In this document: piece by piece, positions 30,869 through 33,890 of the stretch
Position numbering within the stretch: the stretch's first letter is position 1
Layout of the letters: each line of letters begins with the position of its first letter
Made by a program: the position numbers and the translations under genes
The notes under the pieces: generated by a model
The model's database searches: none
What the model was told of the DNA's origin: nothing
Seen by the model: the letters and a program-made list of their open reading frames with translations, nothing else
Origin: Mucilaginibacter myungsuensis
GTDB lineage: Bacteria > Bacteroidota > Bacteroidia > Sphingobacteriales > Sphingobacteriaceae
DNA length: 33,890 bases
Assembly: GCF_015222005.1 (NCBI RefSeq)
Contig: NZ_JADFFL010000015.1
Location: 1 to 33,890 of the forward strand
Direction: 5' to 3'

Positions 30869-31387
30869 ATGAAAAAATTATCACTGCTGATCGGTATGCT
30901 GGCTATGGCCTGTACCACGGCTTTTGGCCAGATCACTAAAGAACAGAACATTGCCGAGTGGACCCGCGCTAAAAATTACACCAAGGCCTATTTAGATGCC
31001 ATGCCCGAGGATGGCTACACGTTTAAAGCAACGCCCGATGTGCGTAGTTTTGCCGAACAAATGCTGCACCTGGCCGGGGCAAATTACATGTTTTCGGCAA
31101 GCGCGATAGGGCAGAAACCGCCTGCAGAGGCTAACGCCGAGAAAGCGGTAAAACCTACAAAAGAAGCCGTGACCAAAGCCGTGTTAGATAGTTACGATTA
31201 CGCCATCAAAACGATCCAAAGCATCCCTGCAGATCAGTTAGGGCAGGAGATCAAGCTTTTTGGAATGCAAACTACCAAAGGTCTGGCTTTAGCCAAAGCA
31301 TTCGAGCACCAAACACACCACCGTGGCCAAACTACGCCTTATCTGCGTTTAAAAGGTATTAAGCCACCTGCCGAGATGTTGTTTTAG
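30869..31387 (+). CDS. Exported DinB family protein
   Basis: A 172-residue protein with a signal peptide (MKKLSLLIGMLAMACTTAFG, cut near residue 20) and a DinB four-helix domain. The metal-ligand triad can be placed: His67 in QMLHLAGANY, and His147 and His151 in EHQTHHRGQTTPYLRLKGI. DinB/YfiT-like domains bind a divalent metal and some are thiol transferases; the role of this exported one is unknown. The frame is open further upstream to 30767, but the ATG at 30869 gives the signal peptide and is chosen. It is followed by a terminator at 31413-31450. Confidence 0.92.
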   Translation: MKKLSLLIGMLAMACTTAFGQITKEQNIAEWTRAKNYTKAYLDAMPEDGYTFKATPDVRSFAEQMLHLAGANYMFSASAIGQKPPAEANAEKAVKPTKEAVTKAVLDSYDYAIKTIQSIPADQLGQEIKLFGMQTTKGLALAKAFEHQTHHRGQTTPYLRLKGIKPPAEMLF

Positions 31388-31412
31388 ATCTTTGCTGATA
31401 GCGATATCATCA

Positions 31413-31450
31413 CAAAGGCTTACGGAAATAAAATTTCGTAAGCCTTTGTT
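31413..31450 (+). terminator. Intrinsic terminator after the DinB gene
   Basis: AAAGGCTTACGGAAAT (31414-31429) pairs with ATTTCGTAAGCCTTT (31433-31447) with one bulge, followed by GTT. The T-run is weak, but the stem is long. Confidence 0.75.
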
Positions 31451-31513
31451 GCGTTCGGTAAATTGATCGGATAAAATTATATATTAGCTAAATCGATTTA
31501 AAAATAAACCTAA

Positions 31514-32266
31514 ATGAAACTGAATAAACTTTTGGTATTAGGCCTGCTGATCGTTAGCAGCCAAGCCCACGCACAGCAAACCGACGAAGAAAAGAAACGC
31601 GGCCAGGATTGGGCAAACTTTCAAAAAATGATAGAGGAGCGCATCCATAAAGATTGGGCCTGGATGAAACGTTATGAGGGCGATAACGAGCGTTTAGCGC
31701 CGCCGGCGGCAGGGGAGAAGCGGGTCGTTTTTATGGGCAACTCCATCACCGAAGGTTGGGGCAATACCGATCCCGTTTTTTTTAAAGGTAAACCCTATGT
31801 TAACCGTGGCATAGGCGGGCAGACCACCCCACAAATGCTGGTGCGTTTCCGTAGGGACGTGGTCAGCTTGAAACCTAAGGTGGTGGTGATCCTGGCGGGT
31901 ATTAACGACATAGCCGAAAATACAGGTCCGTCCAAAATAGAGGATGTTGCGGGTAACATCTTCTCGATGGCCGAGCTGGCTAAGCACGCGGGTATCAAGG
32001 TCATCTTATCATCGGTACTGCCCGCCGCCGGTTTTACTTGGCACCCGGGCTTAGATCCGCGGCCATCAATAGCAACGCTTAACGCGATGCTGAAGGACTA
32101 TGCCAAGGCCAATAAATTAGGCTACATCGATTACCACACCGCCATGGCCGAAGCCGATGGTTCGCTCAAGAAAGATCTGGGCACAGATGGCGTGCACCCT
32201 AATTTGGCGGGCTATAAAGTGATGGAGCCACTGGTCGAGGCCGAGATAAAGAGAGCGCTAAAATAA
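31514..32266 (+). CDS. Exported SGNH/GDSL-type hydrolase
   Basis: A 250-residue exported esterase-type hydrolase with a signal peptide (MKLNKLLVLGLLIVSSQAHA). All four SGNH blocks are seen: Ser77 in MGNSITEGW (the GDS motif with Asn in place of Asp), the Gly in RGIGGQTT (98-104), Asn131 in ILAGINDIAE, and Asp225/His228 in DGVHPNLAGY. Related proteins deacetylate sugars or cleave esters; no substrate can be named. It is monocistronic, with a hairpin at 32359-32390 downstream. Confidence 0.93.
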   Translation: MKLNKLLVLGLLIVSSQAHAQQTDEEKKRGQDWANFQKMIEERIHKDWAWMKRYEGDNERLAPPAAGEKRVVFMGNSITEGWGNTDPVFFKGKPYVNRGIGGQTTPQMLVRFRRDVVSLKPKVVVILAGINDIAENTGPSKIEDVAGNIFSMAELAKHAGIKVILSSVLPAAGFTWHPGLDPRPSIATLNAMLKDYAKANKLGYIDYHTAMAEADGSLKKDLGTDGVHPNLAGYKVMEPLVEAEIKRALK

Positions 32267-32358
32267 TGCGCCTGGCGCGTTTAAATAGCGTCTGCGGCTA
32301 AGTTGATGTGTGTTGGACGCAATTCACTGTCCAATTCAAAATAAGTACTGCAATATTC

Positions 32359-32390
32359 AAACCCGGGTGTACGTATCCGGGTTTTATGTT
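32359..32390 (+). terminator. Intrinsic terminator after the SGNH gene
   Basis: AAACCCGG (32359-32366) pairs with CCGGGTTT (32377-32384) with a 10-nt loop, followed by a T-rich run. Confidence 0.7.
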
Positions 32391-32420
32391 TTTACTTTGG
32401 CGTAGATACATCAACAAACC

Positions 32421-33566
32421 ATGCTATCACGTCGCGCTATATTTGTTTTATTCTTCCTTTTTACCGCATCGGTCGGTCGCGGCCAGCGGCTGGAGATCAG
32501 TATAGACAGTCTGGATGCCACTCTTAAGCACGACATGCACGGCGATTCTATCCGCAAATACTACTCTAATTCATTATTCAATTACAACAGTAGCCTTTTT
32601 ACGTATAAAAGCTTGCTGATGGAGGCGTTCTACTCTAACAGGTTGGCGGTCGATCATCAACAGGCCATCAAAAAGATACCTCAGCTTAAAAACTACAGAG
32701 GCCCCGGCCCCAGAACATCTATACAGCCCCTCGATGGATATGCAGGCAAGTATGGTATCCCGATATTCGATTCGTCCGGTGTTATTGTAACGGTAAATGG
32801 CATTAACCCGTCCAATGCCGATCAATACCAGTTCAGGGTGATCAAAGACAAAACTACAGAGGTCCTTCCGTGGACCCAACCTAAACTTTTTTGCATAGCC
32901 TACATGATGACCAGGATAGCCGACCGTAAAAAGGAGGATTCGCTGATGGCCTATCTGGGTAAATTTAAAGCGCCATACGGTTCGGCCCTCACTATACAAG
33001 TGAGGGAAAAGGCGTTCCCGGATAATATCAAGTCGGAGATATCGGCAGTATGGATCAGTGATAGCCTGTTCGCTGCCTCGAGCAAGATAGTTAAGGCCGA
33101 TCTGGGCACTCCGATGGTGAAACTGCCTTTCGGTGCCGAATTGTACCAGTTAGATGCCTCGGCCGATGCGGATAAGTTCGTGACCAATCTTAAAGCCAAA
33201 TTCCAAAAGAAAGCCATCATTGTTGACATTTGGGCTACCTGGTGCGCGCCGTGCATAGCGGATCTTCCGTTCAGTAAAGACCTGCGCGAAATGACCAAGA
33301 ACCTCGACATCGAGTATGTTTACCTGTGTACCAACAGTGCCTCGTCCCTTGATACCTGGAAGAATAAGGTAGCCGCTATGCAAATACCCGGTACACACGT
33401 TTTTGTGGATGATAGCGTGCTCGCCAAGATCAGAGCGGCTTTTAACACGAGTGGTGGTTTCCCCACATATGTGGCAATCGATATTAATGGGCAAATAAAA
33501 CCGAAGGCGGTTGGCCACATGCAATTCGAAACTCCAGAGAGTATTAAAAAGGCAGCCGGTCTATAA
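32421..33566 (+). CDS. Exported TlpA-like thioredoxin-fold protein
   Basis: A 381-residue exported protein with a signal peptide (residues 1 to about 21, ending GRGQ) and a C-terminal thioredoxin-like domain. The active-site motif is WATWCAPC with Cys275 and Cys278, and the later SGGFPTYVAID segment holds the cis-Pro. The middle part (about 25-235) is a Bacteroidota-type N-terminal extension without a known motif. TlpA-like proteins keep thiols reduced or fold proteins outside the cytoplasm; the partner is unknown. A terminator follows at 33719-33757, and an insertion sequence starts just beyond it. Confidence 0.92.
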   Translation: MLSRRAIFVLFFLFTASVGRGQRLEISIDSLDATLKHDMHGDSIRKYYSNSLFNYNSSLFTYKSLLMEAFYSNRLAVDHQQAIKKIPQLKNYRGPGPRTSIQPLDGYAGKYGIPIFDSSGVIVTVNGINPSNADQYQFRVIKDKTTEVLPWTQPKLFCIAYMMTRIADRKKEDSLMAYLGKFKAPYGSALTIQVREKAFPDNIKSEISAVWISDSLFAASSKIVKADLGTPMVKLPFGAELYQLDASADADKFVTNLKAKFQKKAIIVDIWATWCAPCIADLPFSKDLREMTKNLDIEYVYLCTNSASSLDTWKNKVAAMQIPGTHVFVDDSVLAKIRAAFNTSGGFPTYVAIDINGQIKPKAVGHMQFETPESIKKAAGL

Positions 33567-33718
33567 AAAGAAGTTTTAAGCTTCTGTGTTGTTTTTTTTC
33601 GTCAAGGCTTGGTTCTCTTATTCTGCAGTGTAGACTGTGCTCCTGGAGGGCTTTATTCGGCCTGTCCGTCGGGTATTTAAATTGTATGATCTGACGTATC
33701 GTCATTTTTTATAAAAAG

Positions 33719-33757
33719 TAAAGGGCGACCGTTTTAAAACGTCGCCCTTTTTTTTTA
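33719..33757 (+). terminator. Strong intrinsic terminator before the IS element
   Basis: AAAGGGCGAC (33720-33729) pairs with GTCGCCCTTT (33741-33750), with an inner GTTTTAAAAC palindrome, then a run of more than seven T. Confidence 0.88.
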
Positions 33758-33763
33758 CCTCAG

Positions 33764-33890
33764 TGTAACGTCCTAAAATAGGTTGACACAAAAAGTGTTA
33801 ACAAATGAAAGAACAGGAAGTTAAGGGTTATCAAAGAAAGACCCAAAAAGATTACAGTTTAGCTTTTAAACTGGAGATCGTAGATGCTGT
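33764..33890 (+). mobile_element. Left end of an IS3-type insertion sequence (cut by window end)
   Basis: The element probably starts at TGTAACGTCC (33764), which is typical of IS3-family ends. Two small dyads follow (CCTA-AAA-TAGG at 33772-33782 and GTTGACAC-5 nt-GTGTTAAC at about 33782-33803), then the orfA start. It is inserted right after a terminator. The right end lies outside the window. Confidence 0.75.
33805..33890 (+). CDS. IS3-type transposase OrfA, N-terminal fragment
   Basis: The ATG at 33805 opens a frame that reads MKEQEVKGYQRKTQKDYSLA and goes on to FKLEIVDAV at the window end. The YSLAFKLEIVDAV segment is the first helix of the helix-turn-helix domain of IS3-family OrfA. The remainder, including the rest of the HTH, is outside the window. 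Confidence 0.85.
   Translation, partial: MKEQEVKGYQRKTQKDYSLAFKLEIVDA

Noticed and set aside
1..33890. CRISPR array, rRNA genes, riboswitch or phage genes
   Set aside because: No regularly spaced direct repeats, no rRNA-like sequence, no recognisable riboswitch core and no phage structural genes were found.

Overview
The window looks like chromosomal DNA of a Bacteroidota bacterium, most likely family Sphingobacteriaceae (Mucilaginibacter or Pedobacter type). Four promoters fit the Bacteroidota pattern TTTG or TTG, about 18-20 bp, then TAnnTTTG. Many exported proteins have short signal peptides ending in AQ or similar (DUF4920, esterase, SGNH hydrolase, DinB, TlpA-like). Intergenic gaps are full of palindromic repeats, and the product set (type II glutamine synthetase, FucP-like sugar porter, GH125, hybrid histidine kinase) fits. 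Genus is inferred, not shown.

Layout. 1-120 is the tail of a DDE transposase and 33764-33890 is the head of an IS3-type element, so insertion sequences bound both ends. 630-3604 holds a glutamine synthetase II, a gamma-glutamylcyclotransferase-like protein and a glutamine-synthetase-like ligase. 3746-12541 is a minus-strand run in which the complex I genes nuoA, nuoB, nuoC and nuoD keep their order but are separated by purK, purE, pdxH, a JmjC/cupin hydroxylase, an unknown secreted protein and a broken plus-strand gene; yqgE lies inside on the plus strand. 12540-15609 carries an HI0933-like flavoprotein whose start codon shares a CATG with nuoA, a glycine-rich secreted protein and a threonine aldolase. 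15918-17873 is a compact operon: Anbu proteasome-like peptidase, transglutaminase-like protein and a small unknown protein. 17958-22488 has a possible uracil-DNA-glycosylase-like protein, a DEAD-box RNA helicase and a hybrid histidine kinase. 22720-24108 has a DUF4920 protein and an ArsR regulator plus SRPBCC pair with two tandem operator-like dyads. 24168-27988 has a secreted esterase, a sugar porter and a GH125 alpha-mannosidase. 28476-30705 has two identical tRNA-Pro(TGG) genes, each with its own promoter and the same terminator, flanking an AraC-type regulator and a Tet(X)-like FAD monooxygenase. 30869-33566 holds exported DinB, SGNH and thioredoxin-like proteins.

How the genes work together. 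purK and purE are consecutive steps of purine synthesis. pdxH supplies the PLP that threonine aldolase needs. The sugar porter and GH125 look like a mannoside-use pair. The gamma-glutamyl ligase-like protein and the cyclotransferase-like protein could make and break gamma-glutamyl bonds. Anbu with a transglutaminase-like partner matches a known but biochemically unresolved locus type, here in a short form. The strongest candidates for closer study are the Anbu mini-operon, the tRNA-bounded cassette, the divergent CATG start overlap and the broken gene at 10792-11395.
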